From the NCBI RefSeq assembly GCF_015711015.1, contig NZ_CP064653.1:3100001-3164000 (forward strand): a DNA stretch of 64,000 nucleotides. Direction: 5' to 3'. The DNA comes from Methylomonas sp. LL1. Its GTDB lineage: Bacteria > Pseudomonadota > Gammaproteobacteria > Methylococcales > Methylomonadaceae. The translations under genes were made by a program, and so were the position numbers. The notes beneath the pieces were generated by a model. The model worked only from the letters and a program-made list of their open reading frames with translations, was not told the DNA's origin and made no database searches. Shown piece after piece: positions 47,346 through 57,003 of the stretch (its first letter is position 1; each line of letters opens with the position of its first letter).

Positions 47346-47469
47346 ACCAGCGTGAATCCATTCTACGCGGAAATTTTTGAATGTCTCCGATTGGCCAAGC
47401 TAAAGAATTCAAAATTTGGCCTGATATGTTTTTGGACAGTCGGCAATTTTCAGCGGAATACGCATTTAT

Positions 47470-47904
47470 TCACCGAAACAGCGATTTGCGATAGAGATAT
47501 AAATGCAGGCCCAGATTGACGACAAATAAGTAGCCAGTCATGGCATGTAAGCGTCTCCAGCGTTTCTTGCGTGCCGTGGCGAGGGCTAAAGAAGCCGCCA
47601 AACTGCCCATCATGACTATTTTGTTATAGCGGTTGATGCGTTTTTTCGTCAATAACGGCGGCGTTAGCGGTTCGGCTAAGACCTTGTCGACGGCTGTATC
47701 AAGTTTTGTTTCCAACACTGCTATTTCAATGACGTTGGGATCAAAATTCACCACAACGCTACCGGTGCGGGCATTGCCTTGCAATTCGGTGATGGCCGTA
47801 ATGTTCAACAGCTGTTTGCTAAGTTCATTTAATCGCGCCTGGTCACGCAGGCGTTTGTCGCGGATTCTGATACGCCCCGGCAACGAAGATACTATTCTGC
47901 TCAT
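47470..47904 (-). CDS. HMA2-type heavy-metal-associated domain protein
   Basis: A 144-residue protein that starts MSRIVSSLPGRIRIRDKRLR, the pattern of HMA2-like domains ('..SIPGRIRLR'), and has a ferredoxin-like alpha-beta fold to about residue 80. The CxxC metal site of classical HMA domains is absent. A hydrophobic helix follows (IVMMGSLAASLALATA, about 98-113), then a second hydrophobic segment near LFVVNLGLHLYLY. It may be a membrane-tethered adaptor; related domains sit in P-type ATPase-like proteins and encapsulin-linked systems. The start could also be the ATG at 47919. Confidence 0.65.
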   Translation of the reverse strand: MSRIVSSLPGRIRIRDKRLRDQARLNELSKQLLNITAITELQGNARTGSVVVNFDPNVIEIAVLETKLDTAVDKVLAEPLTPPLLTKKRINRYNKIVMMGSLAASLALATARKKRWRRLHAMTGYLFVVNLGLHLYLYRKSLFR

Positions 47905-48186
47905 TCTCCACTCGTCCATATTGGATAGATAAATTGATATGCCTTGTTTCGGCGTAGCATATGCTACAGCAGTTTGGGGCTTATTGGATCGGTCCGCTGG
48001 CCGCGAAGCCACGGACCATGGCAAGCGGTATAGTTGCAAGAGGTATTACTCGAACCGACAATCGAGCATACCTCTAGGGTAAGACGTGCTGCGCGCGGAA
48101 ACGAGGCCAATCGTTAGCCGCGAAATGATTTTTACTCATCCTGTACTCGCCAGACCGACGCTGCCGAAACCAGCCTGCGCGCCGCA

Positions 48187-49056
48187 TCAAAAAATCGATG
48201 AGGCCGATGGATGAATAATATTCAGAATCTCCAACGGATAGAGCAACGCTTCCGACGTCGCTGACTGGATAACGTCCGGCGATAATTGCAAAAACTCTAA
48301 AACGCCCTGGTTGAATTCCGCAGCCTGGGCATTGATGTCGTAAGCCTGATGATGGCAAGGTTGGATGTTATTGGATATTTTTGCCGCCACATGCAGTATG
48401 CAAGCTTCCCCTTGCGGTGCATTTTCGTTCAACGGATCGAACTGGTACAAAACCAGCCGGGAAATTTCATCGGGCAACTTCCATTCTTGCAGCAATGCCG
48501 CGCCCAATTCCGCATAATCAAAGCCGAATAACTCCTTTTCCAACTGCAATATCGCGGCATCGCTTTGATCGGGATGACTCAATATCCGCGCCGACTGTTG
48601 CGGATATTGGCTAAACAGAATCAATTGTCCAAGACTGCTCAATAAACCGGCTATATAAAATCGCTCGGGATTATTGAGTTTAAAATGCTTGGCCAGAATT
48701 TTCGCCAGTACGCCCTTGACGACACTGTGATACCAAAAGGTATTCATATCGACCAGAGTCTCCGAAATGCTATCGAACTGGGCCGTGACGGCAACCCCCA
48801 ACACCAGATTTTTCAACTCCTGCAAGCCCAGCATTGCCACGGCACGGGAAACGCTATCGATTTTATTGGTGAAACCGTAATACGGGCTGTTAACCAATTT
48901 CAGCAGTTTCACTGTCAATGCAGGATCATGCAGAATCACCTCTTCCAGCTCGGTGAAATTCGGCTCCGCCGAGTTCAATATTTGATTGATCGTCACCACG
49001 ATTTCGGGTAACGAAAAAACATTCCGCACTTGTCGGGCTAAGGTTTGGGCATTCAT
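48187..49056 (-). CDS. HDOD-domain signalling protein
   Basis: A 289-residue soluble protein with one HDOD domain (about 12-210), a metal-free relative of HD phosphohydrolases. The family signatures are ILHDPALTVKLLKLVNSPYYG, SVSRAVAMLGLQELKNLVLG and FYIAGLLSSLGQLIL, where the HD pair of true HD domains is replaced. HDOD proteins act as scaffolds in c-di-GMP and chemotaxis pathways. A second HDOD gene is at 62305. No receiver or GGDEF domain is attached. Confidence 0.9.
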   Translation of the reverse strand: MNAQTLARQVRNVFSLPEIVVTINQILNSAEPNFTELEEVILHDPALTVKLLKLVNSPYYGFTNKIDSVSRAVAMLGLQELKNLVLGVAVTAQFDSISETLVDMNTFWYHSVVKGVLAKILAKHFKLNNPERFYIAGLLSSLGQLILFSQYPQQSARILSHPDQSDAAILQLEKELFGFDYAELGAALLQEWKLPDEISRLVLYQFDPLNENAPQGEACILHVAAKISNNIQPCHHQAYDINAQAAEFNQGVLEFLQLSPDVIQSATSEALLYPLEILNIIHPSASSIF

Positions 49057-49371
49057 CTAGTAACCTTTTCGGCAATTGATTCGCTCATATCGAATCGGGA
49101 TAAACCGTTGAATTTTGCTTAAATATCCAGAAAAACACTTAGTGTGCAATCGAGCGGCATGCGAGCCGATGACGCGGGGCTATTACAACGCAATTTATGC
49201 TAAAAGCCTATTAAAAATCATGAACAATTGCCCTTCACCCGCTGGAGAGAACATATTGTGCCTCGCGCTGAATCGTTACGAAAATCGCCATAAATCCACT
49301 TTGCTTTGAAAATCGCCGGTCTGGATGTAGTCTAATCAAAATAATCCACTCGCTTCTATTCAACACCCGCC
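49057..49371. other. divergent intergenic region, nothing recognised
   Basis: 315 bases between the divergent HDOD and adaptor genes. A short plus-strand frame at 49115-49309 lacks a ribosome binding site and family motifs. No tRNA-like fold or terminator is seen. Confidence 0.4.
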
Positions 49372-50508
49372 ATGAACAGCAAAACTCTCATTTTCGTTGT
49401 CGTGTTGACGATAGCCGGTGCCGTATTTTTTTATAGCAAACGCCCCCAACCGATTGAAGTGGAGGCTTATACCCTATCCGAGGGTGAGGTGCAGTCCACA
49501 GTGGCCAATACCAGAGTCGGCACCATCAAGGCATGCCGCAGAGCTTATCTGGCGCCGGCCACCGGCGGCCAGATTGCCGCTTTGCATGTAAAAGAAGGTG
49601 ACAAAGTCAAGCAGGGTCAATTGCTGCTTGAAGTTTGGAATCAGGACCTGAAAGCGCAAGTTGTCTTGCAGAAAGCGCAAATAGGAGCCCACCGCGCCAG
49701 TGCCGAACAGGCATGCCAATTGGCCGGTGGTGCCGAGCGGGAAGCGGCGCGACTGTCAGAATTGCAGAAACGCAATAACGTAGTATCCGAGGAACAGGTC
49801 GATAAGTCAGTGACCGGCGGCAAGTCGCAACGCGCCGCCTGCCGGGCCGCGCAGCAAACTATCGAAGTCGCTCAAGCCCAGTTGGCCGTCGCCGAGGCGG
49901 CAGTACGCCGAACGTTGGTGTTGGCGCCGTTCGACGGTACCGTCGCCGAAGTTAATGCCGAGCTTGGCGAATTCGTCACGCCATCACCACCCGGCATCCC
50001 TACCCTACCGCCGATCGATTTACTGGATCTCAGTTGCCTGACCGTATCAGCACCGATAGATGAAGTCGACGCGGCCGCGATCAAAACCGGCATGAGCGCT
50101 TGCGTGTCGCTGGATGCCTTTGCCGACAAACGTTGCTCCGGCATTGTCACGCGGGTAGCGCCTTATGTATTGGAAAAGGAGAAACAGGCACGTACCGTGG
50201 AAGTGGAAGTTACGCTACGCGACCCGAAGGATCTGGCGGAACTGATGCCCGGTTACAGCGCCGACATCGAAGTGCTGTTGTCGAAAAAAGACCGGACTTT
50301 GCGCCTGCCGGCCGAAGCGATCTTGGAAAATAACCGGGTGCTGTTGATCGACGAACAGCAGGTGTTGCACGAACAACATTTTCAGGCTGGATTATCCAAC
50401 TGGAGTTATACCGAGGTATTGTCCGGACTGAAGGTCGGCGATCGCGTTGTGCTGTCGGTGGGTAAGGAGGGTGTGGCCGATGGTACTAAGGTCGACATCA
50501 AGCCATGA
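49372..50508 (+). CDS. HlyD/MacA-type periplasmic adaptor of an efflux pump
   Basis: A 378-residue membrane-fusion protein with an N-terminal transmembrane anchor (LIFVVVLTIAGAVFFYSK). The biotinyl-lipoyl part is LAPATGGQIAALHVKEGDKVKQGQLLLEV, an alpha-helical hairpin spans about 95-180 (with RAACRAAQQTIEVAQAQLAV) and the second lipoyl half is TLVLAPFDGTVAEVNAELGEFV. The C-terminal beta-barrel and membrane-proximal domains are present. Extra cysteines (KACRRA, AEQACQL, RAACRAA) are unusual for this family. It overlaps the ATPase start by 4 bases (ATGA). Confidence 0.9.
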   Translation: MNSKTLIFVVVLTIAGAVFFYSKRPQPIEVEAYTLSEGEVQSTVANTRVGTIKACRRAYLAPATGGQIAALHVKEGDKVKQGQLLLEVWNQDLKAQVVLQKAQIGAHRASAEQACQLAGGAEREAARLSELQKRNNVVSEEQVDKSVTGGKSQRAACRAAQQTIEVAQAQLAVAEAAVRRTLVLAPFDGTVAEVNAELGEFVTPSPPGIPTLPPIDLLDLSCLTVSAPIDEVDAAAIKTGMSACVSLDAFADKRCSGIVTRVAPYVLEKEKQARTVEVEVTLRDPKDLAELMPGYSADIEVLLSKKDRTLRLPAEAILENNRVLLIDEQQVLHEQHFQAGLSNWSYTEVLSGLKVGDRVVLSVGKEGVADGTKVDIKP

Positions 50509-51167
50509 TTCAACTGAGTAATATTCATCGCTATTTTCAGGTGGGCGAGCAGACCGTACATGCGCTGAACGGTGTGGATTTATCGGTTGAGCGCGGCGAA
50601 TATGTGTCGGTAATGGGGCCGTCCGGCTCAGGTAAATCGACGTTGCTGAATATCATCGCCCTATTGGACCAACCGAGTTCCGGTGGTTATATATTGAATG
50701 GGCATGATGTTACCCGGCAAACCGACGATGAACTCGCCAAAATCCGCCGTGACAACATCGGTTTCGTGTTTCAGTTTTTTCATTTGATTCCCCGCTTAAC
50801 CGCGGCCGAGAATATCGAAATGCCAATGATCCTGGCTGGCATCGATAGCAAGCAGCGTAAGGAGAAGGTACGGCAGTCCTTGATTTCGGTGAATTTACTC
50901 GACCGCGCCGAGCACAAACCCAATCAGTTATCCGGCGGCCAATTGCAGCGTATCGCTATCGCCAGGGCCATGATCATGCAGCCGGCCATTCTGTTAGCCG
51001 ATGAACCCACCGGCAATCTCGACAGCAAGTCCGGGCTGGAAATCATCGACTTATTGGAAGCCCTGAATCGTCAGGGCGTGACCTTGATGATCATTACCCA
51101 TGACAACAACATCGGCGAACGGGCCAAGCGTCGGATCAAAATTGTGGACGGTATTATCGCTGATTGA
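50505..51167 (+). CDS. ABC transporter ATPase, LolD/MacB-type
   Basis: A 220-residue ATP-binding subunit. Walker A is MGPSGSGKSTLL, the Q-loop NIGFVFQFFHLIPRLTAAEN, the signature LSGGQLQRIAIARA, Walker B ILLADEPTGNLD and the switch His in IITHDNN. This is the subfamily that drives MacB-like mechanotransmission or LolCDE lipoprotein release. It should be followed by a FtsX-like permease gene, but the next gene is convergent and no permease is in the window. It is coupled to the adaptor gene by ATGA. Confidence 0.92.
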   Translation: MIQLSNIHRYFQVGEQTVHALNGVDLSVERGEYVSVMGPSGSGKSTLLNIIALLDQPSSGGYILNGHDVTRQTDDELAKIRRDNIGFVFQFFHLIPRLTAAENIEMPMILAGIDSKQRKEKVRQSLISVNLLDRAEHKPNQLSGGQLQRIAIARAMIMQPAILLADEPTGNLDSKSGLEIIDLLEALNRQGVTLMIITHDNNIGERAKRRIKIVDGIIAD

Positions 51168-51354
51168 CCATGCCCGGCTGTATTACGGTGAATACGTGTT
51201 TCAACACATCGAGCTTATGCCGCCGGATTTGTAGGGACTCATGCTGCATATGGCTGCACAAGGCGCAGGTGGTGCCGGATAGCAGCTTCAATTCATCCGC
51301 CGAAATTTCATCGCCACAGCGGGAACAATAGACATTTTTGTGTACCTTTTTCAT
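51154..51354 (-). CDS. small zinc-ribbon protein
   Basis: A 66-residue protein with two CxxC knuckles, YCSRCGDEI (C9, C12) and TTCALCSH, 16 residues apart, forming a probable zinc ribbon, then a basic helical tail (LQIRRHKLDVLKHV). The ribosome binding site GGGAGGGG before the ATG at 51354 is strong; a longer in-frame extension to 51426 is not needed. Its 3' end overlaps the convergent ATPase gene by 14 bases. Function unknown; a nucleic-acid or protein contact is typical of such ribbons. Confidence 0.65.
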   Translation of the reverse strand: MKKVHKNVYCSRCGDEISADELKLLSGTTCALCSHMQHESLQIRRHKLDVLKHVFTVIQPGMVNQR

Positions 51355-51580
51355 TTCCCCTCCCATTGAATAACAGGCTGACAGAATAAGTACAAATATC
51401 CGGAAGATCCGTGGAGCTGTCGGCACTTCTTCCGCGTTGATGCTTTGGTAATGTGATCTGGATAAAGTTCTGGCTCGATAAATTAAATGGGCGCCATTCA
51501 GGCAAACCGTCGATGGAACGGCTTGCTCTGAGTAAATGACCGTGGTCGGCGGAATATTGTATCAACGAGGCTAAGCGCCG

Positions 51581-51895
51581 CTATTGCTTGATGGTTTTAT
51601 AACCTTCCTCGCTTTCGCGCATAACTTTCTGGCCTTCTTCAACTAGAGCCTGACCTTGTTCAATTTTAGCCTGGCCATCGCGTTGCATAGCCTGTCCCTT
51701 CTCAACCATTTTTTTGCCTTCTTGCCAGCGACTACCCAATTGCGCAATACCTTGGCTATCGCGCAACATTTGTTCGCCGGACAGAATTTTTTCTTGCGTG
51801 GTCGGCGGCGCGACTGGCTCGCTGGCGCAACCCGCCAATAGTAAGGCCAAACCCATGCCTTGCATATTGAGTAGGAAACGGTTTGTTTTCCGCAT
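51581..51895 (-). CDS. small helical lipoprotein
   Basis: A 104-residue lipoprotein with lipobox LLAGC (residues 19-23). The mature part is a long amphipathic helix with 7-residue-like repeats, for example VEKGQAMQRDGQAKIEQGQAL then VEEGQKVMRES, so an extended coiled coil is expected, in the manner of Lpp-like spacer proteins. GAGGG is 8 bases before the ATG. It lies about 90 bases after lptG on the same strand, with no clear terminator between. Function unknown. Confidence 0.75.
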   Translation of the reverse strand: MRKTNRFLLNMQGMGLALLLAGCASEPVAPPTTQEKILSGEQMLRDSQGIAQLGSRWQEGKKMVEKGQAMQRDGQAKIEQGQALVEEGQKVMRESEEGYKTIKQ

Positions 51896-51986
51896 TGTAA
51901 TACCCTCTTAATTTTGCTGATCAAAAATCGAAAAAAATAATGCTAACGGCCACCTTATCGCCATTGCTATCCGATGGACGAATATC

Positions 51987-53054
51987 CTAGCTTACCCGCC
52001 ATACCGCGTATAGGGCAATACAGAAAACCAAGGTACTGGGAATTACCGCCATCAGCATGGGATTCATCTCGTACACCAAACCAAGATGGCCGGTTATTCT
52101 ATCCATGATGTTAAAACTCATGCCGATCAACACCCCCATCATGATTCTGCCGCCGGTACCAATACCTCGGCCAATGCCGATCACGAACGGGACCGAGACC
52201 ATCAGCATCACGAAGGTAACCAAGGGGTTGATCAAGCGACTCCAGAAGGCTAATTCATAGCTTTGTGATTTCTGGTTGTTGCTTTTCAGGAAGTCGATGT
52301 AATTGAACAGATCATACAGCGACAGGTTGTCGGAATTGACCACGGCCACCTTTAACAAATCCGAGTCGATCGAAGACTGCCACTGCATACTAGGCTGGCT
52401 ATCGGCGTTTACCCGTTGCGGACTGATGAACGATTGCGCGACATTGCTCAATTGCCATTGTTTGTTACCCAGAAATTTCCCATGCTCGGCCTGGGTCACT
52501 TGACTAAGTTTATGCTGCCCATCAATTTCATAAACCCGAATATCACCCAGCGAACCGTCATCCAGAATTCTACGCACATTGATAAAGCGGTTACCTTCAC
52601 GCAACCACATGCCGTATTGCGTGCGCATCACCACCCCATTGTTTTGAGCCGTGGTTTTTAATAACTGGGCGGAGCGCTCGCTGGAAGGGGCGACGAACTC
52701 GCCGACAAACACCGCCACCATCACCAGTAACAGACCGGCCAACATAATGCTGCGTATGATCCAGGCGGTCGATAAACCGGCGGCCCGCATCGCCACGATC
52801 TCGCGGTTGTTGGCCATGGCCCCGACCACAAACAAGCTACCCAGTAATGCCGCGGATGGCACCAATTCATAAAAAACCCGAGGCGACGTCAGCGCCAGAA
52901 ACATCAGGATTTGCTTCAAGCCATAGCCGCCATGCCCCAGTTCCTTTAGTTCGTCACTGAAGGTAAACAGGTTGAACAGCGTCAACAGCAACAGCAAGGC
53001 TAGCAAAGAACCCTTGACGACTTCTCTGATGATATAGAAAGTCAGAACATTCAT
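51987..53054 (-). CDS. lptG: LPS export permease LptG
   Basis: A 355-residue permease that, with LptF and the ATPase LptB, extracts lipopolysaccharide from the cytoplasmic membrane. Six transmembrane helices surround a periplasmic beta-jellyroll domain (about 125-255). Typical segments are TFYIIREVVKGSLLALLLLL at the N-terminus, ELVPSAALLGSLF with the coupling helix REIVAMRAAGLS, and SRLINPLVTFVMLMVSVPF. It overlaps lptF by 4 bases. Confidence 0.95.
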   Translation of the reverse strand: MNVLTFYIIREVVKGSLLALLLLLTLFNLFTFSDELKELGHGGYGLKQILMFLALTSPRVFYELVPSAALLGSLFVVGAMANNREIVAMRAAGLSTAWIIRSIMLAGLLLVMVAVFVGEFVAPSSERSAQLLKTTAQNNGVVMRTQYGMWLREGNRFINVRRILDDGSLGDIRVYEIDGQHKLSQVTQAEHGKFLGNKQWQLSNVAQSFISPQRVNADSQPSMQWQSSIDSDLLKVAVVNSDNLSLYDLFNYIDFLKSNNQKSQSYELAFWSRLINPLVTFVMLMVSVPFVIGIGRGIGTGGRIMMGVLIGMSFNIMDRITGHLGLVYEMNPMLMAVIPSTLVFCIALYAVWRVS

Positions 53055-54121
53055 ACCGTCACCTTGCCGGTCAATTTAAGTGCCACCCATTTCCAGCTGT
53101 ATAAACGTACCAGCATGAATAAACCAACGATGAGCAACAAGGCTTCCACCCAAAAATAACCCAGCCAACTCGGCACAATGCCGCTGACGACCCAGCTATG
53201 GTTGATACGCTGTAAATTTCCGTAGGAAAAATAAATCCCGAATGCGATCAATACGCTGCCGTAAACGCCGCCGCGAGGCGAGGATTTGGCCAACGGTACC
53301 GCCAGAAATGCCAAAATTAGCACGCCCAACGGCACATTCAATCTGTCCTGCATCAGGGCAATCTCGGTAACGGTAGTCGATTTCCAGATTTTTTCGGTCG
53401 GCAAGGCTTCGATACGCGGCACAAAAGCGATGGCTTTTTTCTCCACCAATACCGCATATTCCCTAAAAGTTTCGATGGTGTAATCTTTTTGGCCGGGTAT
53501 GCCTTGAACGCGCTCGCCCTGCTCCAGAATCAAATACAAGCCGCCGGGCAAGTACTCCAGTTTGCCGAACTCGGCATTCACCACGCCCAGCTTATCGCCT
53601 TGTTTGTTTTGGACAAACACATTATGCATTCGACCGTTGACATCGACATTTTCGGTATAAAAAATCAATTCGCCACTGCTATATTCGCTAAAACGGCCGG
53701 CGGAAATACCGCGGATATCGGAATTTTCCCTATCCTGATGCATCAGCAATTCGGTTTGCGCTTCCGCCCATGGCGCGGCAACCATCGATAAACCCGAAGC
53801 ACAGACGCTTAGAGGCACCACCAGCCAGAATACCGCGCGATAAATGGTGGATACACCGCCTCCCGCCGAGGCGATCGCCGCGATTTCCTGCTCTCTATGC
53901 ATGCGTCCCAGCACCATTAAGACCGCCATGAACAATGAGGCCGGCAAAAAGGTGGTAGCGGCAATCACGATTTTCAATCCAAGTAGCGCCAGCACGGTTT
54001 CACTGGCGATATTGCCTTCAATCGCCTGCGCCAAGACTTTAATGAATTTGCGGCTGACGATGATTACCACCAGCACGGTCAGAACCGACACGACGGTTTT
54101 AAACAGGTCCTTAATGATCAT
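53051..54121 (-). CDS. lptF: LPS export permease LptF
   Basis: A 356-residue partner of LptG. MIIKDLFKTVVSVLTVLVV corresponds to the E. coli LptF start. The coupling helix has HREQEIAAIASAGGG, and the periplasmic jellyroll covers about 120-245. The ATG at 54121 gives the conserved N-terminus but lacks a strong ribosome binding site. TTG codons at 54190 and 54187, behind CTGGAGA, would add 22-23 residues and cannot be excluded. It is divergent from pepA, the usual arrangement. Confidence 0.93.
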   Translation of the reverse strand: MIIKDLFKTVVSVLTVLVVIIVSRKFIKVLAQAIEGNIASETVLALLGLKIVIAATTFLPASLFMAVLMVLGRMHREQEIAAIASAGGGVSTIYRAVFWLVVPLSVCASGLSMVAAPWAEAQTELLMHQDRENSDIRGISAGRFSEYSSGELIFYTENVDVNGRMHNVFVQNKQGDKLGVVNAEFGKLEYLPGGLYLILEQGERVQGIPGQKDYTIETFREYAVLVEKKAIAFVPRIEALPTEKIWKSTTVTEIALMQDRLNVPLGVLILAFLAVPLAKSSPRGGVYGSVLIAFGIYFSYGNLQRINHSWVVSGIVPSWLGYFWVEALLLIVGLFMLVRLYSWKWVALKLTGKVTV

Positions 54122-54287
54122 TTTGTCCAACACCGTCAACAGCCGGAAAGGCCTGCTAGCGCCGGGGATTGCTCGATCTATGCTCAACAATATTCTCCAG
54201 GTTTCAAATCGGCATTTGCCGTTATTTTAGATGGGCTGCATTAACCGTCGGCTTAAGTCCGGCCTCATGCTTGCCCGCGCTGTCATG

Positions 54288-54293
54288 TATAAT
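54288..54293 (+). promoter_or_regulatory. candidate -10 element for pepA
   Basis: A perfect TATAAT, directly preceded by TG, lies 56 bases before the pepA ATG. No good -35 hexamer is present at normal spacing. Confidence 0.45.
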
Positions 54294-54348
54294 TTATCTA
54301 ACCCCCGCATCGGGAACTCTTTACTTTACGACAATCACAGACACTGAC

Positions 54349-55833
54349 ATGGACTATTCTATAGAAAGCGTAACCTTAGACAAACTGCAAAGCGACTGTC
54401 TGTTGGTTGGCATATACGAAAATCAGCAACTCAGCCCTTCCGCCACTCATCTGGATAGCCTTTGCAACGGTCTGGTCAGCAAACTGATTGCCCGTGGCGA
54501 CATTAAGGGTAAAAATGCCGAAACGTTATTGATCAACAATTTGCCCGATACCGCTATCGACCGGGTGGTATTGGTGGGTTTTGGCGAACGCGGCAAGCTC
54601 ACCCGCAAACAATTCCGTAAAGCATTGGCGGCGGCGACTAAAGTCGTCAAGTCGGGCAAGATTCAAACCGTCGGTTGCGCATTGCTGGATATGGAGGTCG
54701 AAAAATCCGATGCGCAGTGGTTGGCTAGACAAATCGTCGAAGTTTTCAATGACGGTCTGTATCAATATACCTTTACCAAGCAATGCGACGACAAAATATC
54801 GTTGCAACACTTAAGCATTATTGTCAACGATGCCAATAAACAGCTGGCCGAAATCGGCTTGCAACAAGGCATCGCCATCGCTCAGGGTATGGCGCTGACC
54901 AAACAATTGGCCGATTTGCCGGGCAATATCTGCACCCCGACTTATTTAGCCGAGCAGGCATTGGTTTTGGCCGGACAACACGACAAACTGACTTGCGATA
55001 TTCTGGAAGAAAGCGATATGGAAGCCTTGGGCATGGGAGCCTTTCTGTCGGTGTCGCGCGGCAGCCGGCAACCGGCAAAGCTAATTTGCCTGGAATATCA
55101 TGGCAACGATACACATGCCAAGCCGATTGTGTTGGTCGGTAAGGGTCTGACTTTCGACGCCGGCGGCATCTCGTTGAAACCCGGCCAAGGCATGGACGAA
55201 ATGAAATACGACATGTGCGGCGGCGCCAGCGTGTTGGGTATTTTACGCGCCGCTAGTCTGATGAATTTAAAACTTAACATCATCGGCCTGATTCCGTCAT
55301 CGGAAAATTTGCCGGACGGCAATGCCAACAAACCCGGCGACATCCTGACCAGCATGGCCGGCAAAACCATCGAGGTATTGAATACCGACGCCGAAGGCCG
55401 TTTGATCCTGTGCGACACCCTGACCTATGCCAAAAAATACGATCCCGAAGTGGTGATCGACATGGCCACGCTGACCGGCGCCTGCATCGTCGCCCTGGGC
55501 CGCGTGCCCAGCGGCTTGTTCGGCAACGACGACAAATTATGTGACGACCTGCTCGGCGCCAGTGAAACCGCTTGCGATTTACTGTGGCGGATGCCGATTT
55601 GGGAAGAGTATCAGGAGCAACTGAAATCCAATTTTGCCGATCTGGCCAACATTGGCGGTCCGGATGGCGGCAGTATCACTGCTGCGGTATTTTTATCCAA
55701 ATTCGCCGAGGAATACCGTTGGGCGCATATCGACATTGCCGGCACTGCTTGGCGCACCGGCGCGGCCAAGGGCGCCACCGGCCGGCCGGTGGCCTTGTTG
55801 AGCCAGTATTTGATCAACCGTGCGGCGGCCTGA
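54349..55833 (+). CDS. pepA: leucyl aminopeptidase PepA
   Basis: A 494-residue M17 aminopeptidase with two metal ions. The catalytic C-terminal half has [17 protein letters not shown] (metal Lys and Asp), [10 protein letters not shown] and the signature [10 protein letters not shown]; the N-terminal half is the macro-like domain. PepA removes N-terminal residues and in some species binds DNA as a regulator. I use the ATG at 54349. The divergent lptF and the downstream holC give the conserved lptFG/pepA-holC order. Confidence 0.97.
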   Translation: MDYSIESVTLDKLQSDCLLVGIYENQQLSPSATHLDSLCNGLVSKLIARGDIKGKNAETLLINNLPDTAIDRVVLVGFGERGKLTRKQFRKALAAATKVVKSGKIQTVGCALLDMEVEKSDAQWLARQIVEVFNDGLYQYTFTKQCDDKISLQHLSIIVNDANKQLAEIGLQQGIAIAQGMALTKQLADLPGNICTPTYLAEQALVLAGQHDKLTCDILEESDMEALGMGAFLSVSRGSRQPAKLICLEYHGNDTHAKPIVLVGKGLTFDAGGISLKPGQGMDEMKYDMCGGASVLGILRAASLMNLKLNIIGLIPSSENLPDGNANKPGDILTSMAGKTIEVLNTDAEGRLILCDTLTYAKKYDPEVVIDMATLTGACIVALGRVPSGLFGNDDKLCDDLLGASETACDLLWRMPIWEEYQEQLKSNFADLANIGGPDGGSITAAVFLSKFAEEYRWAHIDIAGTAWRTGAAKGATGRPVALLSQYLINRAAA

Positions 55834-56290
55834 AGTCGTATTTTATGTCCTGGCGTCCACGTCTCAGCCTGAGCGCCAGGATTTTGCCTGCAAGCTGATC
55901 GAAAAAATTTATCGTAGTGGACAGTTTTGCTATGTATTGACCGACCATGACCAACAAGCCAGCGAAATCGATAAACTGCTGTGGACTTTTCGCGCCGGCA
56001 GTTTCGTCCCGCACCAGTTATATCGGGGCCAACTACCAACTTATCAAAACACCGTCTTGATCGGCGGCGGTAACATTCCGGAAAACTGGCAAAAAGTGAT
56101 CGTCAATTTGTCCACTCACTTTCCTCCCACCGTCGCCCCTACCGAGCGCATCGTGGAAATTCTGGATAATAGCGAGGAATGCAAGCAAGCGGGTCGGCAG
56201 CGTTACCGGCACTATCTCGAAGCAGGACTGGAGATCACCACGCACAAAAACGAAGGCGGCATCTGGTTGGAAACGCGCACCCAACGCTAA
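55820..56290 (+). CDS. holC: DNA polymerase III chi subunit
   Basis: A 156-residue subunit of the clamp loader that binds [24 protein letters not shown] opens the family fold, with [20 protein letters not shown] and VPHQL, then [14 protein letters not shown]. The GTG start at 55820 overlaps the pepA 3' end by 14 bases, so it is translationally coupled. In many gammaproteobacteria valS follows; here a convergent small gene does. Confidence 0.9.
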   Translation: MRRPEVVFYVLASTSQPERQDFACKLIEKIYRSGQFCYVLTDHDQQASEIDKLLWTFRAGSFVPHQLYRGQLPTYQNTVLIGGGNIPENWQKVIVNLSTHFPPTVAPTERIVEILDNSEECKQAGRQRYRHYLEAGLEITTHKNEGGIWLETRTQR

Positions 56291-56292
56291 GA

Positions 56293-56319
56293 GGCTGGGC
56301 GCGTGATGCAAACCCAGCC
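56293..56319 (+). terminator. candidate terminator after holC
   Basis: GGCTGGG (56293-56299) pairs with CCCAGCC (56313-56319), 13-base loop, followed by AATTGTTAACTTT. The T-run is weak. It sits between convergent genes. Confidence 0.45.
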
Positions 56320-56330
56320 AATTGTTAACT

Positions 56331-56699
56331 TTATAGAGATTTATAAAGCGCTAATGCCTTATTCAATTCTTCGGTCGCCCTACTGACGTTTCCGTTTTTC
56401 GAAAGAATCTGGCCTTGGATCAGTATGGAATGAGCTTTTTTCGCAACATCCGAATTTCCAGCAATCAATTCAGAAGCCGTTCTGGCGGCTTTCAAATGAA
56501 CTTGGGCGGCGGAGAAATCGCTTTTACTAACTTCAACCAAGGCTTTCTCGATATGCGAAATAACTTCACTTGTGCTAGAGGTTGATGAAGTCGCCGCCGC
56601 CGGAGCTTGAGCTTCTTCTTCCGCAAATACGCTAACGCTTGCCAAACTGAAGGACATGGCCAGGGACACTGTAAACGCTGCTTTTGTAAAAATATTCAT
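56331..56699 (-). CDS. small periplasmic helical protein, relative of the 8722 gene product
   Basis: A 122-residue exported protein. The signal peptide ends near VFA-E (residue 26), then an Ala/Ser/Thr linker (APAAATSSTSSTSEV) and a helical body (SEVISHIEKALVEVSKSDF, AAQVHLKAARTASELIAG, ATEELNKALALYKSL). Body layout, SEVI start and closing leucine-rich helix resemble the protein at 8722-9108, about 47 kb away, so the two are probably related. No cysteine or metal site. Function unknown; the helix pattern recalls TPR-like or four-helix bundles. Confidence 0.72.
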   Translation of the reverse strand: MNIFTKAAFTVSLAMSFSLASVSVFAEEEAQAPAAATSSTSSTSEVISHIEKALVEVSKSDFSAAQVHLKAARTASELIAGNSDVAKKAHSILIQGQILSKNGNVSRATEELNKALALYKSL

Positions 56700-56884
56700 G
56701 AAGTAAATTTTGTGTGATGGTTGATAAGGACCAATGCCCTAAAAAACACGTCATCACAGTATAGATTTCTTGAGCCAGAACGGCATATGGCTAGTATCAC
56801 CATCCCTGCAGACTGGAACAAGACCCTCGAAAGGGCTTGACGCAAATCCATGCTGATTAAAGGTATCGTTTTTGCTATTGGTTT

Positions 56885-56912
56885 AGCTGAAAAGCACGAT
56901 CGCTTTTCAGCT
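56885..56912. repeat. perfect 11-bp inverted repeat
   Basis: AGCTGAAAAGC (56885-56895) and GCTTTTCAGCT (56902-56912) with a 6-base loop. No T-run on either strand. It lies in the 304-base spacer (56700-57003) between the small helical gene and the Fic/zeta-like gene, which otherwise shows nothing. It may still stop transcription from the right, or be a regulator site. Confidence 0.5.
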
Positions 56913-57003
56913 CCCATCATATCGGATATGGCGGCTTGCCAATGGCTTAATTGATGCGACAAGTTGTCGCGTGGCCGCAGACCATCCGCGCATTTTTCAG
57001 AAC

